Notes under the pieces: model-generated
What the model was told of the DNA's origin: nothing
Databases searched by the model: none
What the model saw: the letters and a program-made list of their open reading frames with translations, nothing else
Source: Carboxylicivirga sediminis
Lineage (GTDB): Bacteria > Bacteroidota > Bacteroidia > Bacteroidales > Marinilabiliaceae
NCBI RefSeq assembly: GCF_018156225.1
Contig: NZ_JAGTAR010000006.1
Coordinates: forward strand, 112,823-176,822
Reading direction: 5' to 3'
Length of the DNA stretch: 64,000 nucleotides
Part shown: positions 23,775 to 32,173 of the stretch, piece after piece
Numbering within the stretch: position 1 is the first letter of the stretch
Layout of the letters: each line of letters begins with the position of its first letter
Program-made: the position numbers and the translations under genes

Positions 23775-26700
23775 TTAGAGTTTAAGTTGAACACCAATAT
23801 TCACAACTCGCTGAGGTGGATATCCCAAACCGTTGGTTCCGGTGTAATTAGGATTACCATTACCGACGTTCATTTCTGGATCCCAAAACTTAAACTTAGA
23901 GATGGTGAACAGGTTGGTAGCATTAGCAAAGAAACGTGCCTTTTTATATGTATAGCCCAGTTCCAGATTTTTTAGTCTAATGAAATCACCATCGCGCAGC
24001 CACCATGAAGAATTTTGCTGATTATTAGTATTCTCGGTATCCGATAAACGTGGATAAAATGCATTAATATCCTGAGTTTCCTCATTCCAATAATCATCGG
24101 CAATGGCTTGTAACACATTTCTTTCGTTTTGTGCAAAAGGTTGAATATCTCTTAAAAAGAAAGATACGCGGGCAACACCTTGAAAGAAGAATGAGAAATC
24201 AACATTTTTATACTTAAAGAATGAGCCAAAGCCATATACTATTTCTGGAACTGTAGGGTGTCCCATTGGAACCATATCATTCACATCTATGCGATCCTGC
24301 CCATCAATGGCATTTGACACATCTTTATATTTTATATCACCAGGTAAAACCGGTCCAAAAGTATGGTTAGCACTATTATCTATCTCGGCCTGATCGATAA
24401 ACAGGTGTTCGGCTTCTAAGCCCCATAACTGATTAATTGGACGACCAACCTTTGATAAATAAGGATAGGTTTGGTTAGGTTCGTCAATTTCAAGCACTTC
24501 ATTGGTAGCGTATGTAAAGTTACCTCTTGCAGACACAACCAGGTCACCAAACACTTTATTGTATTCCAGAGACGCATCAAATCCCCTGTTCTCAACTTTA
24601 CCAATATTTGCGTATGGTTTAGCATTACCAATACCAACTGTACTAGGCACTGTTTCGCGTTGCATAAAAATGCCATCACGTATTTCATGGAACACATCGG
24701 CCTGTAACATAAAATCATCGAAGAGTCCAACCTCTATACCAATGTTGGTTTTACGCCCTACCTCCCAGGTAGTTAATTCATTTCCATACTGATCAATTGA
24801 AACACCATTGCGCGAGTTATTAAAGTTTTCACCAAATGTATATCCATAATCACCATTAGATAAATTGACCTGTGTCAGGTAAGGGAAGCGATCACCTCCA
24901 ATCTGGTCATTACCTACCAATCCATATGAAACGCGTAGCTTTAACAGACTGATTGTCTCTTTTAATCTTTGAAAGTAGGCCTCATTAGATATGATATACC
25001 CTACAGCGTATGAAGGGAAGTAACCAAAACGTTTACCACTAATAAAGTTCTCACTCCCATTATACCCAAAGTTAAACTCGCCAAAATATCGGTTATCGAA
25101 TGAGTAAGTAAAACGGCCTGCTACCCCCTGGTTACGATATGGTAATAGTAAATAATAATCTGTAGCACTCCCATTAACGTACTCATCTTGGTTATACAAC
25201 AACATTCCTGAAACATCATGTTTGCCATAAGTGCGCATGTAGTTAAATGCAAATTGCATATAGGTCTTACGATCACCTGAACTACCAGACGAATGATCAA
25301 GGGAGTTTCTCCCTCCACTTCCTACTTGCTTCAATGTATAATCGTAATCACCTGCATCAGGATCGAATGCGTAAGTATCAACCTCGTAATAGAATGGCTC
25401 AATTTTACGGTCAATGCTTGTTGAGCTCCAGTTTTTAAAAGAAATAAGACCATTGACTGAAAGACCTTTTGTAATAAAATCCAGTTCCTGATCAAAATTA
25501 AAACTTGAAATAACTGTAGATGAAAAACGTTCACTATACCCTTTCACCATTTCTGCATAAGGATTAATGTATCTGCCGCTAAAGAATCCTCCAGACTTAT
25601 TACCAAAATATATATGCTCTTCTCCTTCTCCTGGGAAAGTTATTGGAAAAGCGACTGGATTGGAGTTCATTATATTGCCGTATAAAGAAGACGCAGCAAC
25701 TACAGGCCCGTTATAATCCTCCAGGTTAGCTGAAATTTTCAGATCCACCTTCGTCGTTGGTGTCAGATTGATAGTCAGATTGTTGCGCAAGTTATATCGC
25801 TTCACATCAATATTGCTGTTATATGGCATTGAGTCGTCAGATTTCAGGATACCACTATCATGAAAGATAGAGGCCGATAAAAAGTACTGAGCCTTTTTGC
25901 CACCACCAGTCACATTCAGGTTACCACGCTGGCTTTGTGCCATACTCTTAAATAGGGTATTGTACCAATCCACATTAGGAAAAACATATTTATTCAGACC
26001 TTGAGCTGTACCATCAATTTTCTCCTGACTGAATTTCATTGGATCGAGTGGTCTTCTCATTCTAATGGCTTCATTGTACATCTTCATGTAGGTTACACCA
26101 TCGGCGAATTCAGGAATCTGAGTTGGCTGAGAGAAAGATGTTTCAGCTCTGATACTAATACTGGCTCTTTCTACATCTTTACCTGTTTTGGTGGTAATAA
26201 GTATAACTCCATTGGCACCACGCACACCATAAATAGCAGTCGCAGTCGCATCTTTTAGTATGGAGAAACTGGCAATATTTTCAGGTTCAATATCATTAAA
26301 ATCACCACTACTTACTTCCACACCATCTACAAGAATGAGTGGACTTTTATTGGCGCCAAAGGTTGAAATACCACGAATCCAGAAATCAGCACCATCGGCA
26401 CCAGGTTCACCAGAGCGCTGCACTGAAATTACACCTGCCAAGCGACCAGCAAGTGTTGTTGATAATGAACTTGTTGGCATTTTCAGTTCCTCTGGCTTAA
26501 CCGTATTTATCGAACCTATAACACTTGCCTTTTTTTGCTTACCAAAACCAACCACCATTACTTCCTCAAGACCTTGATTATCATCCATCATGGTCATATT
26601 GATGGTGCTCTGACCATTGTATGCAACTTCTTGCTGTTTCATCCCAATAAAGGTGAAAACAATAGCATCTGCATCTTCAGGTACACTTAAGATATAGTCT

Positions 26701-27206
26701 CCGTTGATATCAGTAATAGAACCTATGGCTGTACCCTTAATAATTACATTTACACCGGGTATTGCAGCACCTCCTACATCAGTCACACGCCCCTTAAGCT
26801 CTTTCTGGTTTTGTTGAACTGCGTTATCTTCAACATAGCGTTTCTGCGAAATAATAATCTTGTCATCAAGAATAATATAACCGACTTTCTGATCCTTCAG
26901 GATATGGTTCAGAACCTCTTCAAGGTTTGCATCTTTAAAATCAGCTGAAATTCTTACAGCTTCATTTAACTCATCTGTACTATACATGATAGACAATTCT
27001 GAAGTGTTTTTAAGCTGATCCAATACCTCAACAATGGAGTTATTATTAGCCGAAATAGACACTGTACTTTTTTGCGAAAACAAATCTGCTGCACTTATTG
27101 TCAGCAAATTAACGCAAAGCAAGAAAGTCGTAATCTTCATAACTTTTAACAGTTTTCCCCTACACCGCATGATATACCATGTGCGGTCAAATAGAATTTT
27201 TTTCAT
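23775..27206 (-). CDS. susC: SusC/RagA-family TonB-dependent transporter with STN domain
   Basis: A 1143-residue outer-membrane importer. Order: signal peptide (~1-45), an STN signalling domain (~48-120; 'SISANNNSIVEVLDQL..'), a carboxypeptidase-regulatory-like beta sandwich (~138-210; 'KGRVTDVGGAAIPGVNVIIKG'), the TonB box/plug region ('EVMVVGFGKQKKASV', then '..SPLILVDGVEV' and 'ILKDATATAIYGVRGANGVI'), and a ~22-strand barrel. An STN domain occurs in SusC proteins that signal to an anti-sigma factor, fitting the fecR and ECF sigma genes immediately upstream. Oligosaccharide uptake is TonB driven. The start codon overlaps a plus-strand TACTTTTG on the opposite strand. Confidence 0.95.
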   Translation of the reverse strand: MKKILFDRTWYIMRCRGKLLKVMKITTFLLCVNLLTISAADLFSQKSTVSISANNNSIVEVLDQLKNTSELSIMYSTDELNEAVRISADFKDANLEEVLNHILKDQKVGYIILDDKIIISQKRYVEDNAVQQNQKELKGRVTDVGGAAIPGVNVIIKGTAIGSITDINGDYILSVPEDADAIVFTFIGMKQQEVAYNGQSTINMTMMDDNQGLEEVMVVGFGKQKKASVIGSINTVKPEELKMPTSSLSTTLAGRLAGVISVQRSGEPGADGADFWIRGISTFGANKSPLILVDGVEVSSGDFNDIEPENIASFSILKDATATAIYGVRGANGVILITTKTGKDVERASISIRAETSFSQPTQIPEFADGVTYMKMYNEAIRMRRPLDPMKFSQEKIDGTAQGLNKYVFPNVDWYNTLFKSMAQSQRGNLNVTGGGKKAQYFLSASIFHDSGILKSDDSMPYNSNIDVKRYNLRNNLTINLTPTTKVDLKISANLEDYNGPVVAASSLYGNIMNSNPVAFPITFPGEGEEHIYFGNKSGGFFSGRYINPYAEMVKGYSERFSSTVISSFNFDQELDFITKGLSVNGLISFKNWSSTSIDRKIEPFYYEVDTYAFDPDAGDYDYTLKQVGSGGRNSLDHSSGSSGDRKTYMQFAFNYMRTYGKHDVSGMLLYNQDEYVNGSATDYYLLLPYRNQGVAGRFTYSFDNRYFGEFNFGYNGSENFISGKRFGYFPSYAVGYIISNEAYFQRLKETISLLKLRVSYGLVGNDQIGGDRFPYLTQVNLSNGDYGYTFGENFNNSRNGVSIDQYGNELTTWEVGRKTNIGIEVGLFDDFMLQADVFHEIRDGIFMQRETVPSTVGIGNAKPYANIGKVENRGFDASLEYNKVFGDLVVSARGNFTYATNEVLEIDEPNQTYPYLSKVGRPINQLWGLEAEHLFIDQAEIDNSANHTFGPVLPGDIKYKDVSNAIDGQDRIDVNDMVPMGHPTVPEIVYGFGSFFKYKNVDFSFFFQGVARVSFFLRDIQPFAQNERNVLQAIADDYWNEETQDINAFYPRLSDTENTNNQQNSSWWLRDGDFIRLKNLELGYTYKKARFFANATNLFTISKFKFWDPEMNVGNGNPNYTGTNGLGYPPQRVVNIGVQLKL

Positions 27207-27213
27207 ACTTTTG
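27206..27213 (+). promoter_or_regulatory. Candidate antisense promoter at the susC start
   Basis: TACTTTTG is an exact plus-strand TAnnTTTG element, facing away from susC into the susC-fecR gap. No good -33 TTTG is seen, though this element is loosely conserved. It is paired with the plus-strand terminator at 27272-27302. An 8-base match with two free positions can arise by chance in AT-rich DNA. Confidence 0.4.
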
Positions 27214-27218
27214 ATATG

Positions 27219-27303
27219 GTTATATTAAAATTTATAGATGCTCCACTGCAATGAAGCGTTATTGAATTTTAACGGAGAGTCCTGCAAGACACTCCGTTTT
27301 TTG
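27219..27303 (+). ncRNA. Predicted cis-antisense small RNA in the fecR-susC gap
   Basis: Inferred transcript of roughly 80-85 bases starting just after the -7 element at 27206-27213 and ending in a terminator hairpin: ACGGAG (27272-27277) pairs with CTCCGT (27292-27297), an inner GTC/GAC pair extends it, and a six-T run (27297-27302) follows on the plus strand. No plus-strand gene exists upstream to need this terminator. It would be complementary to the susC mRNA leader. DonS-type antisense RNAs described in Bacteroides fragilis sit in the same place in ECF-sigma-controlled host-glycan loci and repress susC. The exact ends are a guess. Confidence 0.5.
27272..27302 (+). terminator. Plus-strand terminator hairpin between fecR and susC
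   Basis: Stem ACGGAG-a-GTC / GAC-a-CTCCGT with loop CTGCAA, followed by TTTTTT on the plus strand. On the minus strand the stem is followed by TTAAAATTC, so termination is favoured in the antisense direction. Confidence 0.65.
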
Positions 27304-27315
27304 TTATTTCATAGG

Positions 27316-28287
27316 CTATTTTTCAATAATTACTACGCTATTTTTTATAGTAAATGAAAAGGATGACCACTCTTGCAAGGTTTCAAGCACCTGAGGTAGT
27401 GACTCATCCTTAAATTCTCCTGTCAATCGTTTTTTTGATAATTGATGATTATTGAACACGACTTCCACATTATAGTGACGTTCAATCTTGGTTGCGATAT
27501 CCCCAAAGGTTTCATTTCTAAAAGAAAGACGATTTTCTCTCCAAGCTAATTCATGCCTCAAATCAACCGTGTGAACATCATGCATTAAAGTTTGATGGTT
27601 ATATATGCACTTTTGAGAGGGATTTAACAGCTGATTTTCTAATATTTCAGATTCATCATTCTTAAACTCCAGATTCACGAGTCCATCCACCAAAATAGTG
27701 GTAGTATAATAATCGTCGGGATATGCTTTAACATTAAAGGTTGTACCAAGCACCTTGATATCTGAATATTTAGTATAAACCACAAAAGGCCAATCTTTGT
27801 CATGTTCAACATCAAAGTAACCTTGCCCTTCGAGCCTTACTTCTCTTTTATCTGAATCAAATTTAAGGGGGTAATACAATTTTGTATCTGGTGCCAGCCA
27901 CACTTTAGTGCCATCCTCCAAAATAATCTGCTGCTGATTTCCCTTTTCCACAGTAACCATCTCCCACTTTTCACCTTCAGTATTAAAAAGTAAGAAGGTT
28001 AGAGTACCAATGAACATCAAACCTATAAACGCTGCTGCAATTCTATGAAACAATCGCCTTGTTTGCTTCTTCTGAATCTTTCGACGGATATCTAAATAGT
28101 CTTTTGTTTTCCACTCTGTATCATTCTTACTTAGGAGAAAAGCTTTGGAACGCATATACTTCTCAAGTATTTCATACCTCCTGGCATCAGCATTCAACCA
28201 ATCCTTTATTTTCTCTTCTTCAGCCTCATTGGTTTTTCCGAAAATAAATTTTATAAGTAGTTCCTGATTGAAATTATTGTCTTCCAT
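27316..28287 (-). CDS. FecR-family anti-sigma factor
   Basis: A 323-residue single-pass inner-membrane protein. The cytoplasmic N-terminal ~80 residues bind sigma; a membrane helix lies near 83-104 ('RIAAAFIGLMFIGTLTFLLF'); the periplasmic FecR domain (~113-215) contains 'LEDGTKVWLAPDTKLYYP' and 'VRLEGQGYFDVEHD..PFVVYT'; the C-terminal DUF4974 domain (~255-320) contains 'LTGEFKDESLPQVLETL'. It relays the substrate state of the adjacent SusC (STN domain) to the ECF sigma factor. It lies 76 bases after the sigma gene and 109 bases before susC, the standard order. Confidence 0.93.
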   Translation of the reverse strand: MEDNNFNQELLIKFIFGKTNEAEEEKIKDWLNADARRYEILEKYMRSKAFLLSKNDTEWKTKDYLDIRRKIQKKQTRRLFHRIAAAFIGLMFIGTLTFLLFNTEGEKWEMVTVEKGNQQQIILEDGTKVWLAPDTKLYYPLKFDSDKREVRLEGQGYFDVEHDKDWPFVVYTKYSDIKVLGTTFNVKAYPDDYYTTTILVDGLVNLEFKNDESEILENQLLNPSQKCIYNHQTLMHDVHTVDLRHELAWRENRLSFRNETFGDIATKIERHYNVEVVFNNHQLSKKRLTGEFKDESLPQVLETLQEWSSFSFTIKNSVVIIEK

Positions 28288-28363
28288 TTTTACGTCTTAT
28301 AAACCAATAACGTGTAAAAGACCTGACACCCTAGTGTAAAAATGTAAATATTTTTAACTTTTT

Positions 28364-28945
28364 TTAATTATTACTCCAAAAGCCAATAATAGAAGCAATT
28401 ACTGGAAGGTATTCTTGCAGCTCGTGTCTAAAAGTTTTCAATGCCTTTGACATATGAAACTCCACTCCTTTAACAGATATATCAAGTTCAAGGGCGATTT
28501 CTTTATTAGTCTTATCTTCAAATCGACTCATTCGAAACACTCTGGCAGTTTGTTCTGGCAGGTTATTTAATACTTTATCAATGCGATTGGAAAGCTCCAG
28601 TATTTCGATTTCTGAAATATGAATTTCTTCTTGCTCAAGAAGTCTTTCTAATATTAAAGCTCTTGAATTATGACGAACTTTCTGCTTTCGAAGAAAATCA
28701 AAGCATGCGTTTTTAATACTTCTGAAGATAAACTTTTCAAGTTCTTCCTCTGAAAAGTTATCTACTCTAACTTCCCATAATTTAATAAAGAGTTCCTGCA
28801 CAAGATCACGGCAAACATCGAAATCAAGAATGAAGGTATGAGCATAATGACACAATCGTACATAGTAGCTTTCAAATATCTGGCTAAAAAACTCATCCCG
28901 CGAAGCAATAGTATTTCCCGATAATTTATCCTGCGCCATTTTCAT
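28364..28945 (-). CDS. ECF RNA polymerase sigma-70 factor (Bacteroidota PUL type)
   Basis: A 193-residue ECF sigma factor. Region 2 contains 'VCRDLVQELFIKLWEVR' and 'IKNACFDFLRKQK'; region 4 contains 'LPEQTARVFRMSRFEDKTNKEIALELDISVKGVEFHMSKAL', a helix-turn-helix of the TIGR02985 type typical of PULs. It should direct polymerase to susC when released by the FecR protein. A -7 element TACGTTTG (28986-28993, minus strand) lies 41 bases upstream. Met3 (28939) is an equally possible start. Confidence 0.93.
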   Translation of the reverse strand: MKMAQDKLSGNTIASRDEFFSQIFESYYVRLCHYAHTFILDFDVCRDLVQELFIKLWEVRVDNFSEEELEKFIFRSIKNACFDFLRKQKVRHNSRALILERLLEQEEIHISEIEILELSNRIDKVLNNLPEQTARVFRMSRFEDKTNKEIALELDISVKGVEFHMSKALKTFRHELQEYLPVIASIIGFWSNN

Positions 28946-29400
28946 ATCTTCAATTGGTAACTGGGTTATTACCTTACGACCATTGCAAACGTAATGAAAG
29001 AAATCGAAAATTCATTAAGATTTTTTAACAAAACAAGCTACCACATATTTTCACTATTATCTAATACGTATCATCTTTCTTATAGCTGTTAACAGGTTTT
29101 GGTTCATCAAATGCAAGTTTTATCTTACCAATACTCAATCACATTAAAATATGAATATAACTCTCCTCCAAAACTCCTTATTCTTCCCATTCATCTTCTC
29201 ACACGAAAACGAACTATCTATCTAATATAAAGCAATGGCTTATTTGTTACAAGTCGCTTTTTCAAAGTTACTGCTTGCATTGAAACAACCCAGGATTCTA
29301 ACCAAATCCATCTATGTAAACGGGATTAGTTTTTTACTAAAGGATTAGATCCAATTCTGCAGTTTTTTTTGGTAATTGTATAGGTAAAAACAGGAAATCA
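28946..29400. other. Spacer upstream of the ECF sigma gene
   Basis: About 455 AT-rich bases with no credible gene on either strand. It contains the -7 element of the sigma gene and ends at the tRNA-Leu terminator. No repeat was seen. Confidence 0.6.
28986..28993 (-). promoter_or_regulatory. -7 element of the sigma/anti-sigma operon
   Basis: Minus-strand TACGTTTG, an exact TAnnTTTG, 41 bases before the sigma start codon. No TTTG at the expected -33 distance, so moderate. Confidence 0.45.
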
Positions 29401-29430
29401 AAAAAGCCTGACACTTAACGTATCAGGCTT
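29401..29430 (-). terminator. Terminator of tRNA-Leu
   Basis: AAGCCTGA (29404-29411) pairs with TCAGGCTT (29423-29430). On the minus strand the stem is followed by a run of T (plus-strand AAAAA from 29401), ten bases after the tRNA 3' end. Confidence 0.85.
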
Positions 29431-29438
29431 TATTTCTG

Positions 29439-29522
29439 TACCCAGAGCCGGGATCGAACCGGCACGATATTGCTATCACTGGTGTTTGAGACCAGCGCGT
29501 CTACCAATTCCGCCATCTGGGC
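29439..29522 (-). tRNA. tRNA-Leu (anticodon CAA)
   Basis: Minus-strand 84-base class II tRNA. Acceptor GCCCAGA pairs with TCTGGGT, the anticodon arm is CTGGT-CTCAAAC-ACCAG with CAA anticodon, the variable arm is long, and the T loop is GTTCGATCCC-like. CCA is not encoded. A -7 element TATCTTTG lies 28 bases upstream and a terminator directly downstream, so it is a single-gene unit. Confidence 0.96.
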
Positions 29523-29550
29523 AACACTCTATTGAGCTTTTTTGCGGTTG

Positions 29551-29581
29551 CAAAGATAAGTCAAATCCTTTGTTCTGCAAG
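29551..29581 (-). promoter_or_regulatory. Promoter of tRNA-Leu
   Basis: Minus-strand TATCTTTG (29551-29558), exact -7 element; CTTG at 29578-29581 is a one-mismatch -33 element with a 19-base spacer. Confidence 0.65.
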
Positions 29582-29609
29582 AAAATTCAATAAAATGTTC
29601 GTAATATTT

Positions 29610-31022
29610 TTACTCTTCTGTGCTAAGCTCCTCTTTTTTAGCATCTATCTTTTTGGTCACATATCCATACACAATTAACGATATGGCTGAAACCAATGCA
29701 ACCCCAACAAAGAAGAACCAGATATAGTGCGCATGGTTGTATGCTGTCAATTTCTCTGTCTCAGTCAGTAGCTCTGGATCCGGACAATATTTCTCCAATA
29801 AGAAACCTGATGAGATGAATCCTAATAATGATGAAATAAACGAATGCAGGTGACTAAATCCAAGATATAGGCCCTCTTCACCTTTTGGCGCCTGTAACGA
29901 GAAATACTCCAGGAAACGAGGAGAAATAAAAGACTCAGCCAATCCCTGGAAGGCAATGCCAATAATCATCATAAAGGCCACCGGGTGCATCGTCATAAAG
30001 CCAAGGTTAATACTTTCTACACTAATCATATTACCGGCAGCCATCGCAAATGCCGATACAGGCATGATAAACATACCAATGGTCATGGAGAACAGGGCCG
30101 AACGCTTCCTGAGCAAGGCTGTAATCAGTCCAACCGTTGTAAATACCACCAATGGATTAACGTTGGCATACCACGACGGCGATGCACCTTCACCGGCCAT
30201 ACGCAACACATATTTAGGCATAGTGGCATACAGCTGGTGCTGCACCATCCAGAAACCGGTGATAATAATGATGAGAATAATTAAGCGGGCATTACAAAGC
30301 ACTTTAACAAAGGCGTGCCATATTTCCTTTATTGACTTTCCTTCTCCACTCCTCACTGTTGGGCGAAAGAAAAAGACAATGGCTATCAAAGCTAAGAGCG
30401 TCATCCCGGCTGAGAAGTAACTGATGTTAATTAAACCAACATTACCCATGGCTTCGCGCAATGGTTTTACAATGGTCTTGCCTGAGAATGACCCAATATT
30501 TACAATCGTATAGAATATTGAGAATCCGGTAGCACGATTGGCCGTCGATGTCTCTTTAGCAACTGTACCAGTTATTACCGATTTAATAAAACTACCACCA
30601 ATAATAATAAGGGCCATAATTGGCAGAATAACGTATTTGCCATTCGACTCTTTCAAACCGGTAAACTCGGTGGTTACACCGTACTTAGCTAAACCGGCAC
30701 TCTCTAACACGGTAGGTAGCACACCCAATCCGGCGTACCCCACACTCAATAGTCCAAAAGCTACTATTAATGAGGTTTTAAATCCTATTTTATCGGCGTA
30801 GGCACCAGTGAATGTTGGCAGAAAATACAGCAAAGCACTAAAGGTACCGGCAATAGCAGCTGCTTGCACATCGGTAAATCCAAGAATGCGCGATAGATAA
30901 AGCGTTATAACAATAAAAACTCCATAATATGCAGCCCGCTCCAAAAGCTCAGCAAAGTTAGCCACCCAGAACGCCTGACTGAATCGCTTAAAGAAATTGA
31001 CATTCTCTGTCATAAATAACAT
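29610..31022 (-). CDS. POT-family (proton-dependent oligopeptide type) MFS transporter
   Basis: A 470-residue inner-membrane protein with about 12 membrane segments. The first helix contains 'ELLERAAYYGV', which fits the ExxERFxYYG signature of POT/PTR2 transporters that couple di- or tripeptide uptake to protons. 'GAYADKIGFKTSLI' is the MFS A-type loop. Substrate specificity is not certain, as Bacteroidota have POT-like members of unknown cargo. It is transcribed divergently from recO; a minus-strand TATTTTTG lies at 31078-31085. Met4 (31013) is an alternative start. Confidence 0.82.
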   Translation of the reverse strand: MLFMTENVNFFKRFSQAFWVANFAELLERAAYYGVFIVITLYLSRILGFTDVQAAAIAGTFSALLYFLPTFTGAYADKIGFKTSLIVAFGLLSVGYAGLGVLPTVLESAGLAKYGVTTEFTGLKESNGKYVILPIMALIIIGGSFIKSVITGTVAKETSTANRATGFSIFYTIVNIGSFSGKTIVKPLREAMGNVGLINISYFSAGMTLLALIAIVFFFRPTVRSGEGKSIKEIWHAFVKVLCNARLIILIIIITGFWMVQHQLYATMPKYVLRMAGEGASPSWYANVNPLVVFTTVGLITALLRKRSALFSMTIGMFIMPVSAFAMAAGNMISVESINLGFMTMHPVAFMMIIGIAFQGLAESFISPRFLEYFSLQAPKGEEGLYLGFSHLHSFISSLLGFISSGFLLEKYCPDPELLTETEKLTAYNHAHYIWFFFVGVALVSAISLIVYGYVTKKIDAKKEELSTEE

Positions 31023-31077
31023 TTTAAAATTTATATCCTCTTATATTTCTTCTCGATAATAGTAATACTACAATTCA

Positions 31078-31085
31078 CAAAAATA
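31078..31085 (-). promoter_or_regulatory. -7 element of the POT transporter gene
   Basis: Minus-strand TATTTTTG, exact TAnnTTTG, 56 bases before the start codon at 31022. The -33 element is not clear. Confidence 0.5.
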
Positions 31086-31253
31086 GTTACTTTAATTATA
31101 TGTCTGGCATACTTTTATCATGCACTGAACATATGGTGAATAAACTAATCATATATATCAGACAAAATAAGCACCCGCAACCCTATATTGTATTACGACC
31201 TGAGTTCGATTTAAATTTTACTCCCAACTCAGGTTTTTCTAACCTTCAAATAC

Positions 31254-31261
31254 TACTTTTG
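31254..31261 (+). promoter_or_regulatory. -7 element of recO
   Basis: TACTTTTG, exact -7 element, 15 bases before the ATG at 31277. It falls inside the upstream extension of the open frame and so supports the shorter recO start. Confidence 0.6.
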
Positions 31262-31276
31262 CACAAAACCGCAACG

Positions 31277-32005
31277 ATGATACACACTACCAAGGGTATA
31301 GTACTCAATCATGTAAAATACAGGGAGACCAGTATCATCGTATCTGTTTATACTGAAAAGTTTGGGCGACAAAGCTATATGGTTAATAAAGTGCGTACCA
31401 GGCGCAATAAGGGCAATACCGTTTTACTTCAACCGATGACTCTACTGGATATGCAAGTGTACCATCGGCCTAAAGCAGATATACAACGCATCAAAGATTT
31501 TAAGGTTGCCCACCCCCTAAGCTCCATCCCTTTTGAACAAGAGAAGCGAGCCATGGCCTTCTTCCTGACTGAACTCATGAGCAAAGTACTTCGTGAGGAA
31601 GAAGAAAATACCGACCTGTTCAGTTTTATCTACCACGGCATTGCATTGTTTGACAGTGGCCTCGACGGCGCGGCCAACTTTCACCTGTTTTTCTTGTTTC
31701 AGCTAACGCGCTTCCTCGGATTTGGCCCAGAGAAAGCCACTGAAAACCAAGACTTCTTTGATTTGATGAACGGCCACTTCACCAATGCAGAACCTTCTCA
31801 CGGTTTCTTTATTACTCAGCAAGTCAACACTAACTGGAAGAAACTATTCGATTTACAGGTGGATAACCTCAGGCACCTGCACTTGAAAAGCACAGAACGC
31901 TATAAGCTGCTTGAAGCCATACTCGAATACTACCAACTGCACATTGATACGCTTGGCGAATTAAAGTCATTACCTATTGTTCACCAACTGTTTCACGACG
32001 AATAA
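31277..32005 (+). CDS. recO: DNA repair protein RecO
   Basis: A 242-residue protein. The N-terminal OB fold starts 'MIHTTKGIVLNHVKYRETS' with 'VSVYTEKFGRQSYMVNKVR', and a helical C-terminal domain follows, as in RecO, which loads RecA with RecR during gap repair. The frame is open from 31100, but the extra 59 residues do not resemble the family and a promoter element lies inside them, so I start at 31277. The four zinc-binding cysteines of some RecO proteins are absent, as is usual in this phylum. Confidence 0.9.
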   Translation: MIHTTKGIVLNHVKYRETSIIVSVYTEKFGRQSYMVNKVRTRRNKGNTVLLQPMTLLDMQVYHRPKADIQRIKDFKVAHPLSSIPFEQEKRAMAFFLTELMSKVLREEEENTDLFSFIYHGIALFDSGLDGAANFHLFFLFQLTRFLGFGPEKATENQDFFDLMNGHFTNAEPSHGFFITQQVNTNWKKLFDLQVDNLRHLHLKSTERYKLLEAILEYYQLHIDTLGELKSLPIVHQLFHDE

Positions 32006-32173
32006 CACAGGCTGCACAATAGCTCTTTTTATTCATGCTGAAGTCGTTAGTCAAATAATTACGCATGTTGATTGAACAAAAACTGCCATTCCGCAAAACA
32101 ACCCGCATTTTAGAAACTTAATGACTAAATTGATTTGGCTTACTGCAATTGCCTATAACCTTTTAGTTGCATC

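Noticed and set aside
31100..31276. 59-codon extension of recO
   Set aside because: It does not resemble RecO and contains the recO -7 element.
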